DNA of 64,000 bases from Acetohalobium arabaticum DSM 5501 (GTDB taxonomy: Bacteria; Bacillota; Halanaerobiia; Halobacteroidales; Acetohalobiaceae), in assembly GCF_000144695.1 (NCBI RefSeq), contig NC_014378.1:1553833-1617832 (forward strand), read 5' to 3'. Positions 9,702-18,466 of this stretch are shown here, piece by piece. Positions within the stretch are counted from its first letter, which is position 1; the number at the start of each line of letters is the position of its first letter. Made by a program: the position numbers and the translations under genes. The notes under the pieces are model-generated. The model saw nothing but the letters and a program-made list of their open reading frames with translations, did not search any database and was not told where the DNA came from.

Positions 9702-10112
9702 TTATTTCTGGTCAACTTTATTATCAGCTGCTAAAGCCAGTTTAGAAGCGCCAACCTGGCGGGCTATATCCATTACTTCCACTACTTCATCATAGGCTAC
9801 TGCTCTATCAGCTTTAATAATAACTACCGCTTTAGGATTCTGCTCAATTACAGTAGCTACCTCATTCTTTAAATCAGTCTTAGTCAACAGCTGATCATCT
9901 ACATATATCTGACCATTAGCCGATACATTGACCATCAATTGCTCCTGCTTTTGTTCAGTGACAGTTTCAGCCTGGGGTAAGTCTATATCCAGACCGGCTG
10001 GAGTAGTTCGAAAGGTAGTAAATAACATAAAAAAGACTAACAAGAAAAATAACACATCAATCATAGGTAGGATCTTAATTTTGGTTCTGGATTTATTGTT
10101 TCTTTGAAACAT
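9702..10112 (-). CDS. exbD: Biopolymer transport protein ExbD
   Basis: ExbD/TolR family proteins couple the proton gradient to TonB or TolA. The 136-residue protein has the single membrane helix with the essential Asp (ILPMIDVLFFLLVFFMLF) and a periplasmic domain (IYVDDQLLTKTDLKNEV, VVIIKADRAVAYDEVVEVMD). The ATG at 10112 fits the AGAGGTG site; the GTG nine bases upstream is part of that site. Its start overlaps the end of exbB by 20 bases. Confidence 0.93.
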   Translation of the reverse strand: MFQRNNKSRTKIKILPMIDVLFFLLVFFMLFTTFRTTPAGLDIDLPQAETVTEQKQEQLMVNVSANGQIYVDDQLLTKTDLKNEVATVIEQNPKAVVIIKADRAVAYDEVVEVMDIARQVGASKLALAADNKVDQK

Positions 10113-10758
10113 AACTCTCACCTCTAGCTGTTGAGCTAGAGCAATTGCTGCTTGGATCCTCTGCTAACATCTCTATTAGCCTAGTTGACCACTGCTGCAT
10201 CTCAGTCATCTTGGCTTCTACTTTACTATCCAGATATGTATAGAATAACATAGTAGGAATTGCAACTATTAAACCGATGGCCGTACTGATTAAAGCCTCA
10301 GCAATACCGGAACTTAAAGCACTAGGAGCAGCCATTCCCTGGGCTCCAGCTAAAATATCAAAACTTTTTATAATTCCAATTACTGTTCCTAATAACCCCA
10401 ACAGTGGTGATACTGAAGCAATAAAATCAAGCACTCGCAGCCTCTTTTCCATTACCCTGATTTCATGCTGACCGCGGGCCTGAATAAATTCTTTCACTGT
10501 CTGCCGGTCATGTCTATATTTCTCTAGGCCGGCTAGAACCATAGCTGCAATCGGACCATTTGTCTTTTCGGCTTCTTTCTTTGCCTTTGATAGCTTACCA
10601 TCTGAAAGCAGTAGCTTAACCCGCTTTACTAATCTAAAATCATTGTTATTTATACTCCGAAAATAAAAATATCTTTCAAGAATGATGGCAACACTTAAAA
10701 TCGAACAGATTAATAAGGGTATAATAGTTGGACCGCCTTTAAATACAAAATTTAGCAT
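10093..10758 (-). CDS. exbB: ExbB/TolQ-family proton channel protein
   Basis: The 221-residue protein has three membrane helices in the MotA/TolQ/ExbB order: one at residues 10-30 (TIIPLLICSILSVAIILERYF), a long cytoplasmic loop, then FIASVSPLLGLLGTVIGIIKSF and IAEALISTAIGLIVAIPTMLFY. The last pair carries the conserved GLLGTVIG and TAIGLIVAIP motifs lining the channel. It is the first gene of exbB-exbD-tonB and probably drives the genes down to ndk and the hydrolase. Confidence 0.93.
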   Translation of the reverse strand: MLNFVFKGGPTIIPLLICSILSVAIILERYFYFRSINNNDFRLVKRVKLLLSDGKLSKAKKEAEKTNGPIAAMVLAGLEKYRHDRQTVKEFIQARGQHEIRVMEKRLRVLDFIASVSPLLGLLGTVIGIIKSFDILAGAQGMAAPSALSSGIAEALISTAIGLIVAIPTMLFYTYLDSKVEAKMTEMQQWSTRLIEMLAEDPSSNCSSSTARGESYVSKKQ

Positions 10759-10842
10759 CTCAAATCCTCCTCAGCAGAATACAATTTGGTTTCTATCTTC
10801 CATCTACTTCTAAATTTTCGACATTCGAATAGTTAATTCCTG

Positions 10843-10885
10843 CAAAAAATAAAAAATCACCTCTAATCCCCACTGGAAATTAGAG
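10843..10885 (-). terminator. Intrinsic terminator of the PHP gene
   Basis: Minus-strand stem of 11 pairs (CTCTAATTTCC with GGGGATTAGAG, two G-T pairs, loop AGT; 10861-10885) followed by GATTTTTTATTTTTT. It overlaps the stop codon of the PHP gene and separates it from exbB. Confidence 0.85.
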
Positions 10886-11746
10886 ATAATTAAAATTCTG
10901 ATTTAAACTAGAGCAGGCTAATCCTGAACCGCCCTCTCTTTGATTCTGTTTTAAGTCCCTTACAACTTTATCCGGCACCTCAACACTTCCGAGTAAAACA
11001 TTATCCTTATAGGCCCCATGACAGTCAGAACCACCGGTTATAACCAAATCATATTTCTGAGCTAAATGCTTATAATGTCTAACATCAGACTGGCTATGTT
11101 CAGAATGGTATACTTCAATCCCTACCAGACCATCAGTAATAAATTCAGAAATTAATTCATCCCGTTCAAGTAAAGCCGGATGGGCTAAAACCGGAATACC
11201 GCCTGCTGCTTTAATCAATTCAATAGCCCTTCTAGGAGTAAGTTTATATCTACTTACGTAACTAGAACAGCCTTTACCAATATATTCATCAAAGGCTTCA
11301 CTAATCTGATAAACATAGCCGCGCTCAACAATGGCTTGAGCCAGATGAACCCGACTTAAATTATTATCACCAGCTAGTTGACAGACATAATCAAAATCAA
11401 TCTCTATTCCTCGGTCTCCTAATTTCTTTATCATCTTCTCAATGCGGTCATATCTAGCAGTCCGTAATTTTTTCAATTCATTCTGTAAAGCTAGATTATT
11501 ATCATCAATATAATACCCTAAAATATGAATTTCAAGATCAAATAGTTCAGTATTTAATTCAATTCCAGAAATAACTTCTAAATCCTTATCAAATGCTTCA
11601 GCTTTAGCTTCTGGTATTCCACCAACTGTATCATGATCAGTAATAGCAATCACGTCTAGTCCCAGCTGAACCGCTTTGTTCACTACCTCACTAGGAGTAA
11701 AACTACCATCAGAAGCAGTAGTATGGAGATGTAAATCTACTGTCAT
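10880..11746 (-). CDS. PHP-domain phosphoesterase
   Basis: The 288-residue protein has the four PHP metal motifs: DLHLHTTASDGSFTPSE at the start, DVIAITDHDTVGG, GIELN, and the late VITGGSDCHG. It matches the YciV/RNase AM-type branch, whose members act on nucleoside 3',5'-bisphosphates or RNA 5' ends. No polymerase or HisK context is present, so histidinol phosphatase is possible but less likely. The substrate is not settled by sequence. It stands alone between spmB and exbB with its own terminator. Confidence 0.85.
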   Translation of the reverse strand: MTVDLHLHTTASDGSFTPSEVVNKAVQLGLDVIAITDHDTVGGIPEAKAEAFDKDLEVISGIELNTELFDLEIHILGYYIDDNNLALQNELKKLRTARYDRIEKMIKKLGDRGIEIDFDYVCQLAGDNNLSRVHLAQAIVERGYVYQISEAFDEYIGKGCSSYVSRYKLTPRRAIELIKAAGGIPVLAHPALLERDELISEFITDGLVGIEVYHSEHSQSDVRHYKHLAQKYDLVITGGSDCHGAYKDNVLLGSVEVPDKVVRDLKQNQREGGSGLACSSLNQNFNYL

Positions 11747-11834
11747 CTTAATTCATCCTCCATTTTCTTAAATTCTTTACTATTTACCACCATTCATTAT
11801 TATAACTGTTATTCTAGAAGATAGCAAACAGTTT

Positions 11835-12365
11835 TTAAAATACTAACTTAGTAATATAAATTGCAGCTAAAAAACCTGCTAAATCAGCTATTAGACCAGC
11901 AATAATAGCATATCTGGTATTCTTAATACCCACTGCTCCAAAATAGACCGCCACAACATAAAAAGTCGTTTCTGTACTCCCTTGAATCGTAGAAGCTAAC
12001 CGACCGATAAATGAATCAGGACCGTGCTGTTGGATTAACTCTGTTACTATTCCTAAAGATCCTGTTCCTGAGAGTGGGCGTACTAATCCTAACGTCACTA
12101 TCTCCCGTGGAACTCCAAGTAAATTTAATAACGGTTGAAGCAGGTCCAATAATATCTCTAAAGCTCCAGAAGCTCTAAAGATACTGATTGCCATTAACAT
12201 AGCCACTAAATAAGGAATAATCTTAATTACAGTATTAAACCCCTCTACTGCCCCTTCAGTAAAGACTTCATAAACTTCAACTCCCTTATAATAGGCGTAA
12301 CCGACTATAACTAAGATTATAATCGGAATTGCCCATTCCGATAAACACTTTAAAAAATCAATCAT
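11835..12365 (-). CDS. spmB: Spore maturation protein B
   Basis: SpmB is a membrane protein of the nucleoside-recognition (Gate) family that acts with SpmA in spore core dehydration. The 176-residue protein has four to five hydrophobic helices, with the family segments IPYLVAMLMAISIFRASGA, VRPLSGTGSLGIVTELI and STIQGSTETTFYVVAVYFGAVG. It follows spmA by 22 bases in the usual spmA-spmB order. Confidence 0.94.
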   Translation of the reverse strand: MIDFLKCLSEWAIPIIILVIVGYAYYKGVEVYEVFTEGAVEGFNTVIKIIPYLVAMLMAISIFRASGALEILLDLLQPLLNLLGVPREIVTLGLVRPLSGTGSLGIVTELIQQHGPDSFIGRLASTIQGSTETTFYVVAVYFGAVGIKNTRYAIIAGLIADLAGFLAAIYITKLVF

Positions 12366-12387
12366 TTCTTCTCAACCTTTCTTTATT

Positions 12388-12966
12388 TCACAGCCAGATA
12401 CGGCGCAGAATTCTATCAGCTATGATTCCTACAATAGTAGAACAGGTAGTAGCAAAGATAGTAGTACCTACTATCTCCAATGGTGCACTAGAACCAGCAG
12501 CAGTTCTTAAACTAATAATCGTAGCCGGAATTAAAGTTACACTAGAAGTATTAACTACTAAGAAAGTACACATTGTATCTGTAGCAGTATCCGGTTTATT
12601 ATTTAAATCCTGCAACCGCTGCATTGCTTTAATACCTAACGGAGTAGCTGAGTTGCCTAAACCCAACATGTTAGCACTTATATTAAGCATAATTGCTCCT
12701 AAAGCAGGATGATTAGCTGGTAATTTTGGAAACAGGCGTTGGGTTATCGGTCTAATAATTTTAGCCAACAGATCAACAAAATTGGATTCTTCAGCTAATT
12801 TCATAATACCTAACCATAAAGACATCGGACCAACTAATTTAATTAACATCATAACCCCTTCTTCTGTTGTCTGCAAAACTGCTTTAGAAACCTGATCTAA
12901 ATTACCAGTCATCATACCTGTAATTACTCCTAAAATAATAAGACCAAACCAGATATGGTTTATCAC
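12388..12966 (-). CDS. spmA: Spore maturation protein A
   Basis: SpmA pairs with SpmB in spore maturation. The 192-residue membrane protein shows the Gate-family motifs GPMSLWLGIMKLAEESNFVD, MLNISANMLGLGNSATPLGI and CTFLVVNTSSVTLIPATI. It is first of the spmAB pair. A sigma-E-like promoter stands just upstream, in line with mother-cell expression known for this pair in Bacillus. Confidence 0.94.
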   Translation of the reverse strand: MINHIWFGLIILGVITGMMTGNLDQVSKAVLQTTEEGVMMLIKLVGPMSLWLGIMKLAEESNFVDLLAKIIRPITQRLFPKLPANHPALGAIMLNISANMLGLGNSATPLGIKAMQRLQDLNNKPDTATDTMCTFLVVNTSSVTLIPATIISLRTAAGSSAPLEIVGTTIFATTCSTIVGIIADRILRRIWL

Positions 12967-12991
12967 CGCAGCTTACCTCCTTCTCTAATAA

Positions 12992-13021
12992 ATCATATGC
13001 TCTCAAACGAAAGGTATATGC
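12992..13021 (-). promoter_or_regulatory. Candidate sigma-E promoter of spmAB
   Basis: On the minus strand GCATATA (-35, 13015-13021) is followed after 15 bases by CATATGAT (-10, 12992-12999). This resembles the sigma-E pattern (kmATATT, 14-15 bases, CATACAnT), with six of eight -10 bases matching. It lies between the spoVS terminator and spmA. Sigma-G cannot be excluded by eye. Confidence 0.5.
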
Positions 13022-13057
13022 ATAAAAAAATACCTACCTATTAATTAATAGGTAGGT
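13022..13057 (-). terminator. Intrinsic terminator of spoVS
   Basis: A perfect minus-strand stem, ACCTACCTATT pairing with AATAGGTAGGT, is followed by ATTTTTTTATG. It ends the spoVS transcript before spmAB. Confidence 0.9.
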
Positions 13058-13089
13058 GAAAATTCAGAATTAATTCTTTTAAAAACAAT

Positions 13090-13350
13090 TTATCTCGGTT
13101 CTACAATTAATTTGATGGCTGTTCGTTCTTCGCCATCAATTTCAATATCCGTAAAAGCAGGAATACAGATCAGATCAAGTCCACTCGGAGCCACAAATCC
13201 TCTTGCAATTGCTACTGCTTTAATTCCTTGATTAATTGCTCCAGCTCCTATAGCCTGAAGTTCTGCTGCTCCTCTCTCTCGCAAAACTCCAGCTAATGCA
13301 CCAGCTACTGAATTTGGACTAGAATCAGATGATACCTTTAGTACTTCCAT
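13090..13350 (-). CDS. spoVS: Stage V sporulation protein S
   Basis: SpoVS is a small nucleic-acid-binding protein (Alba-like fold) needed for normal sporulation. The 86-residue protein MEVLKVSSDSSPNSVAGALA is nearly identical to the family pattern along its length, including IGAGAINQGIKAVAIARGFV and DLICIPAFTDIEIDGEERTA. The rny-ymdB-spoVS order is widespread in spore formers. A GGTGCAGGAATT motif lies in its upstream region. Confidence 0.97.
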   Translation of the reverse strand: MEVLKVSSDSSPNSVAGALAGVLRERGAAELQAIGAGAINQGIKAVAIARGFVAPSGLDLICIPAFTDIEIDGEERTAIKLIVEPR

Positions 13351-13496
13351 GTTAAATACCTCCTCTTTTAGTTAAATTTACCTTTTATTGGTTACTATAA
13401 TATTACTTAAAGATTTAGAAAAAAATTCCTGCACCTTTTAAAAAATTCATATTCTTCTAAACTTAATTATCAAAAAGAGGAGGCAATAGAAGCCGA

Positions 13497-14279
13497 TTAT
13501 TGGTTTAAATGAACCTCTCTAACTCTTGTAATTGACTCAGCCAATCCGGTTTCCAGATCAAGCTCCACAATAACACCGGTTAATTGTGTATCACCAGTAG
13601 CCACTGAAAATCTCTGCGGAAGCTGTGTAGTTAATTTTTTTAAGGGTTCTTCTTCCTTCATACCAAGAATAGACTCTACTCCACCGGTTAATCCTAAATC
13701 AGTTATGTAAGCTGTTCCCTCCGATAACACTTTTTCATCAGCTGTCTGTACATGAGTATGAGTTCCTAAAACTGCAGCTACCTCTCCATCAAAGTATCTA
13801 CCTAGACCTATCTTTTCCGCTGTTGCTTCAGCATGAAAATCAACTATAGTAAAATCTGCCTCTATATCAGGCAGTAACTCTTCTAAACTGCGAAAAGGAC
13901 AGTCCACATTATCCATAAAGATTCTCCCCAGCAGATTAACTACTCCAATCTTAATTCCTGATTCCACTTCATAGACTCCATATCCACGCCCAGGAGTTCC
14001 AGGAGGATAATTATAAGGCCTAATTAAATTAGAATCATCATCAATAAAATCAAAAATTTCCTTATTATCCCAGGTATGATTCCCCATAGTCAGCACATCG
14101 ATTCCATATCCATAAAGCTCTTCAGCTACTTTGTTAGTAATTCCAAAACCGCCAGCAGCATTCTCACCATTAGCAATTACAAAATCTATCTCTTCTTCTT
14201 CTTTAATTGCAGGCATTAATTCCCTTACTGCTCTTCGACCGGCTCTACCTACTATATCTCCAATGAATAATAATTTCAT
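13497..14279 (-). CDS. ymdB: YmdB-family metallophosphodiesterase
   Basis: The YmdB family hydrolyses cyclic nucleotides in vitro and affects biofilm and late-growth gene expression in Bacillus. The 260-residue protein carries the metal motifs GDIVGRAGRRAV, ANGENAAGGFGI, TMGNHTWDNKE, VDFHAEATAEKI and VLGTHTHVQTADE. It lies between rny and spoVS on the same strand. Confidence 0.95.
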   Translation of the reverse strand: MKLLFIGDIVGRAGRRAVRELMPAIKEEEEIDFVIANGENAAGGFGITNKVAEELYGYGIDVLTMGNHTWDNKEIFDFIDDDSNLIRPYNYPPGTPGRGYGVYEVESGIKIGVVNLLGRIFMDNVDCPFRSLEELLPDIEADFTIVDFHAEATAEKIGLGRYFDGEVAAVLGTHTHVQTADEKVLSEGTAYITDLGLTGGVESILGMKEEEPLKKLTTQLPQRFSVATGDTQLTGVIVELDLETGLAESITRVREVHLNQ

Positions 14280-14370
14280 TATTCCTCTCCTTTCTATTTA
14301 TATATTATAAACAGATTTAGACCACTTAATTATACGATTCTATAAAATATTACAAAAGCCTGAACCCATT

Positions 14371-14406
14371 AAAAAACCGCTCCAATTATTAATAATTGGA
14401 GCGGTT
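14371..14406 (-). terminator. Intrinsic terminator of rny
   Basis: The stem AACCGCTCCAATTAT with ATAATTGGAGCGGTT (14375-14406) is followed on the minus strand by TTTTAATGG. It sits a few bases past the rny stop, so ymdB probably needs its own promoter or read-through. Confidence 0.88.
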
Positions 14407-14413
14407 GACTGAA

Positions 14414-15955
14414 TTAATTTGCATATTCTACTTCTCTAGTTTCACGTACAACTGTTACCTTAATCTGCCCCGGATACTCCAACTCTTGTTCAACCTGTTT
14501 AGAAACATCATAAGCCAATTTAGATGCTTTATTATCAGAAATTTTATCCGGTTCTACCATAATCCTTACTTCTCGTCCAGCCTGAATAGCATAAGCTGTC
14601 TCTACTCCATCAAAAGAATCAGCCAGATTCTCTAAGTTTTCCAGACGCTTAATATAGGACTCTAATGTCTCTCTTCTAGCTCCTGGTCTAGCTGCTGATA
14701 CTGCATCTGCAGCTGCTACCAGGACAGCTTCAACCGATTCTGCCTCTATATCACCGTGGTGAGCAGAAATAGCATGAATAACCTCTGGTGATTCACCAAA
14801 CTTTTCAGCTAAATCCGCTCCAATCTTAACATGCGGTCCTTCCATATCACGGTCAACAGCCTTACCTAAATCATGTAACAGACCAGCCCGCTTAGCTAAC
14901 TTAGCATCTACTCCTAACTCAGCTGCCATAACTTCAGCCAAATGAGCAACTTCAATTGAGTGCTGTAATACATTCTGTCCATAACTTGTACGATACTTTA
15001 ACCTACCTAATAGCTTAATAACCTCATTATCAAGCCCGTGAACTCCAGTATCAAACGTAGCCTGTTCGCCTTCTTCATAGATCCGTGAATCTATTTCTTC
15101 TTCTGCTTTTTCCACCATCTCTTCAATTCTTGCCGGATGGATTCTGCCATCAGCAATCAGTTTTTCTAATGCAATTCTTGCAATTTCCCGCCGGATCGGA
15201 TCAAATCCTGACAGAATAACTGCTTCTGGAGTATCATCGATGATCAAATCAATTCCTGTCAAGTTCTCTAAAGCCCGGATATTACGTCCTTCTCGACCGA
15301 TAATTCTACCTTTCATTTCATCATTAGGCAGCGAAACAACTGATACTGTTGTTTCTGCTACATGATCGGCAGCACAGCGCTGTATTGCTGTAGAAATAAC
15401 CTCTCTAGCCCGTTTATCAGCTTCTTCCCGAGCCTGACTTTCTATCTCCTTAATCATTCGAGCCGATTCATGTTCAACCTCATCTTCAACCCGCTGCAGT
15501 AGAAGATCTTTGGCTTCTTCAGTTGTTAAACCTGACAGCTCTTCTAATTCTTTAACATGCTTCTCATGCAACTTATCAATCTCTTTTTTCTTCTCTCGAA
15601 TTTCTTTTTCTTTTCTATTTAACTCTTCTTCTCTCTGCTCTACATTCTCCATTTTATTTTCCAAAGTTTCTTCTTTCTTAACTAAACGCTTTTCTAGGCG
15701 CTGTAATTCATTACGCCGTTCTCGACATTCATTCTCAACGTCCTCTTTTATTTCATGGGCTTTTTCTTTAGCCTCCAATAGAATTTCACGTTTTTTGGAA
15801 TCTGCTTCACGCTCAGCATCATCTACAATCTGTTCTGCTCTTTTTTCAGCAGATTCTATCTTACTTTCAGCAATATAGCGTCTGACTAAGTATCCTACTC
15901 CGACGCCAATTACTAAACTTATTACAATATAAATTAACATGATTGACATACTCAT
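14414..15955 (-). CDS. rny: Ribonuclease Y
   Basis: RNase Y is the membrane-bound endonuclease that starts much of mRNA decay in Firmicutes. The 513-residue protein has an N-terminal membrane helix ([19 protein letters not shown]), a long coiled coil (about 30-190), a KH domain ([20 protein letters not shown]) and an HD domain with [11 protein letters not shown] and the metal pair in LLHDLGKA, plus SAHHGD. All domains are intact and the length is normal. Confidence 0.97.
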   Translation of the reverse strand: MSMSIMLIYIVISLVIGVGVGYLVRRYIAESKIESAEKRAEQIVDDAEREADSKKREILLEAKEKAHEIKEDVENECRERRNELQRLEKRLVKKEETLENKMENVEQREEELNRKEKEIREKKKEIDKLHEKHVKELEELSGLTTEEAKDLLLQRVEDEVEHESARMIKEIESQAREEADKRAREVISTAIQRCAADHVAETTVSVVSLPNDEMKGRIIGREGRNIRALENLTGIDLIIDDTPEAVILSGFDPIRREIARIALEKLIADGRIHPARIEEMVEKAEEEIDSRIYEEGEQATFDTGVHGLDNEVIKLLGRLKYRTSYGQNVLQHSIEVAHLAEVMAAELGVDAKLAKRAGLLHDLGKAVDRDMEGPHVKIGADLAEKFGESPEVIHAISAHHGDIEAESVEAVLVAAADAVSAARPGARRETLESYIKRLENLENLADSFDGVETAYAIQAGREVRIMVEPDKISDNKASKLAYDVSKQVEQELEYPGQIKVTVVRETREVEYAN

Positions 15956-16042
15956 TCACCTCCATATTAAGTTGTCAATTTTATTAAAATTAATTATTTT
16001 TCATGACGTAGAGAAATGTAGAGAAAAAAATACCCTGCATAC

Positions 16043-16071
16043 ATTGTATCTCTTTACCTAACCTATGTCAA
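16043..16071 (-). promoter_or_regulatory. Sigma-A promoter of rny
   Basis: Minus strand: TTGACA (16066-16071), 17 bases, TACAAT (16043-16048). It stands right after the end of the SbcC-like operon and about 90 bases before rny. Confidence 0.8.
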
Positions 16072-16074
16072 GCT

Positions 16075-16731
16075 TTAAAATTCTGTAGTTACCTCACTTA
16101 CCCCTTCTATCAGCTCTACTCGGAAAGATTTATCACCGATTTGACTAAGATGGCTTTTATGAGTAACAATAATTACCTGCCGTGAAAAATGCTGATTCAC
16201 ATACTTCAAAAACTGGGCTACATTACTGATATATTCTTCACTAACATGTTTAGCCGGTTCATCCAACACCAACGGCCCAGCTACCTTAGGACGATATGAT
16301 TCTAAAATTGCTATTCTTAAAGCCAAGGATACAACATCAACTATTCCTCCGCCTCTAGCCATCTGTGGATTATTCTTTAATTTTCGATCCTGATATTCAG
16401 AAACAACATAAAACTCGGCTGACGGTCGTCCCCGTTTTTCTTCAATCTCTATTTCAAAGCTAAACTCTGCTCCAAAGATATACTGCAGAGCCTTAGTAAC
16501 TAAATTCTCTATCTGTTGTTTAGCCTGTCTGCGGGCATATTCTGCTGTTTCCTGTAACAGAATCCGCGTTTCTTCAAAGATGTCTACCTTGTCTTCTAAC
16601 TTCTCTATTCTTGTTTGGCGCTCCTGCTTTTCATCTACAAGCTGGTCATACTGGCCTTTACGCAGATTATATTCTTCTTTCTTCTTATCTATATCCTTCT
16701 CTAAATTATTAATTATTCCTTCCACCTGCAT
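16075..16731 (-). CDS. SbcC/Rad50-like ATPase, C-terminal lobe (separate polypeptide)
   Basis: The 218-residue protein starts with about 75 residues of coiled coil and continues as the C-terminal half of an SMC/Rad50 ATPase head: a signature-like ARGGGIVDVVSLALRIAIL, Walker B GPLVLDEPAKHVS and the switch segment VIIVTHKSHLSQIGD. It has no Walker A of its own, so it must work with the Walker A protein encoded two genes upstream. It ends the sbcD-like operon, 11 bases after the small coiled-coil gene. Seen: the motifs. Inferred: that it pairs with the 485-residue protein. Confidence 0.82.
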   Translation of the reverse strand: MQVEGIINNLEKDIDKKKEEYNLRKGQYDQLVDEKQERQTRIEKLEDKVDIFEETRILLQETAEYARRQAKQQIENLVTKALQYIFGAEFSFEIEIEEKRGRPSAEFYVVSEYQDRKLKNNPQMARGGGIVDVVSLALRIAILESYRPKVAGPLVLDEPAKHVSEEYISNVAQFLKYVNQHFSRQVIIVTHKSHLSQIGDKSFRVELIEGVSEVTTEF

Positions 16732-16742
16732 ACTACCGCTCC

Positions 16743-16991
16743 TTACTCATTGAGAATATCCTGCGGAAGTAACTCTTTAGCTTCAGCAATCAATTCCTGA
16801 AGTTTATCTTCTAATTCTTCAATCTCATCATCTAATTCCTCCGGCTCTACTCCGCATTTATCCAATTTATCCATTAATTTTTGGCGTTGTTTCTTTAATT
16901 CTTCCATCCGGGCCTCATATTTATATCTCTTATTTTTAGCCTGGTCTAAATCAGACTTTAACTTCTTAATCTCTTCAGCAAAGTCACTCAC
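16743..16991 (-). CDS. Small coiled-coil protein in the split SbcC operon
   Basis: This 82-residue protein is almost wholly charged heptad sequence (ASP/GLU/LYS rich, e.g. MSDFAEEIKKLKSDLDQAKN and EELDDEIEELEDKLQELI) with one cysteine. It overlaps the upstream 485-residue ATPase gene by eight bases and precedes the C-lobe gene by 11, so all three are translated together. Its position matches the descending coiled coil of an SbcC protein just after the zinc hook. On its own it has no recognisable family. Confidence 0.7.
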   Translation of the reverse strand: MSDFAEEIKKLKSDLDQAKNKRYKYEARMEELKKQRQKLMDKLDKCGVEPEELDDEIEELEDKLQELIAEAKELLPQDILNE

Positions 16992-18441
16992 TTTCGACTC
17001 CTCCTACGGAATAATTATCAATTATCTGTTCTAAAGTATCAGTTTCAATCCGGTTAAAACAGACAGGACATCTATTTAACTCCCGTAATTTTGCTTTATA
17101 GTCTTCTAATCGTGATTCTAACCTCTGATTTACTTCTGTTATGCATTTTTGGCCTGTATGCAAGTTTTTTTGATTCTCTTCCTGTTCTTCTTTAAGCTCC
17201 TTTAACTTATCTAACCGCTCTTTAACCTCTCCAATCTGTGAAATCAGCTGTTGGCTCTTCTCTATTTTAGGCAGCTTCGATAAGGCTTTCTGCTTCTTAC
17301 TTAATTCCTTATCTACTTCTATTAAATCCTGCTTAATATCATTAAGAGTAGATAAATCTTCCTTAAGCTTCAAAACCTGAGTTAAAGCCTCCTCAGCCTG
17401 TTCTAATTTATCAGTCTGTTCTAAAATCTTCTTACTAGCCTCTAATTCTGCAGTTGACTTCTGTAACTTCTGTTGTAATTCAATTAACTTCTCTCTCTTC
17501 TGAAGAAACTGGACTGACTGCTGATAATTCTTTTCTATCTTATCTAGTTTACTTAACTTCTTAAGAAGCTTATCTGCTTTCTTTAACGCTGCAGTTAGCT
17601 GCTGCCAGTCTTGCTGTAATTCCTCTAAATTAATTCTTTCTTTATTATATTTATCAATCTGTTGATAGAGAGATTCTACTTTTTTTAAATGGGCTAATTT
17701 ATTTAATACTTTATTTAATTCCCGTTCTTCTTCAGTTAAATCATCCCGTTGTTCCTTTAAACTCTGATATTCCTGTAATTTAGCATATACTTCTTTAATT
17801 TCACTTAATAATTTACTTTCTTTATTAATTTCTTCTTTCAATTGGGGTAGATCCTGATAATCAAGCAGCTTTTCATTTATTCTCTCTACTTCGGATGTCT
17901 CCTGCTTCATGCTGTCCTTAGTCCGGCGCAGATCCCGGGCTATATCTTTAATAGCAGCATCTATTACATGAACTCCGGTTAATTGACCGATAGCTTTGGC
18001 CTTTGTAGAACCGCTATCATTCAATAAGAAAGGGCCGATTAATTGGTAGTCCAGATTCAAAGTAGTTTCTAAATCATTATCCAAAGCTACTTTAGCCATC
18101 TGATGTAAATCCTTCACTTCTGCTGGTACTTTAGTTCCAAATCCGGTATAAATCTCCTGACTACCATCAGGTTCAACAACTAAGTATCTATTTTCTTTTT
18201 TAGAACGTTCCCGTATCACCCGATAGCCGTTAGTCAACAGAATACCTACTCGGCACCGCCTGGCTCCTACTCTGATAAAATCATCGCCTAATGGTTCATT
18301 ATACAGAACCCAGCGCAGTGCCCTGATGACAGCAGTTTTACCGCTGTCGGAAGGACCAGTAATTAAATTTAACCCATCAGCTAATTTTAAGACTGTATCC
18401 TTATGTGACTGAAAGTTCTCAATTCTGATCTCTTCAATCAC
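16984..18441 (-). CDS. SbcC/Rad50-like ATPase, N-terminal lobe with zinc hook
   Basis: The 485-residue protein begins like Rad50/RecN heads: MIEEIRIENFQSHKDTVLKL then Walker A GPSDSGKTAVIRAL. From about residue 170 to 445 it is coiled coil, and near the end it has a zinc-hook motif CPVC (RELNRCPVCFNRIE), after which it stops. Signature and Walker B are absent and occur in the 218-residue product downstream. It follows the SbcD-like nuclease gene by 25 bases. The complex probably trims or bridges DNA ends; that role is inferred from the family. Confidence 0.85.
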   Translation of the reverse strand: MIEEIRIENFQSHKDTVLKLADGLNLITGPSDSGKTAVIRALRWVLYNEPLGDDFIRVGARRCRVGILLTNGYRVIRERSKKENRYLVVEPDGSQEIYTGFGTKVPAEVKDLHQMAKVALDNDLETTLNLDYQLIGPFLLNDSGSTKAKAIGQLTGVHVIDAAIKDIARDLRRTKDSMKQETSEVERINEKLLDYQDLPQLKEEINKESKLLSEIKEVYAKLQEYQSLKEQRDDLTEEERELNKVLNKLAHLKKVESLYQQIDKYNKERINLEELQQDWQQLTAALKKADKLLKKLSKLDKIEKNYQQSVQFLQKREKLIELQQKLQKSTAELEASKKILEQTDKLEQAEEALTQVLKLKEDLSTLNDIKQDLIEVDKELSKKQKALSKLPKIEKSQQLISQIGEVKERLDKLKELKEEQEENQKNLHTGQKCITEVNQRLESRLEDYKAKLRELNRCPVCFNRIETDTLEQIIDNYSVGGVESE

Positions 18442-18466
18442 CTAAACTCTTCACCTCAGCTTCCAT

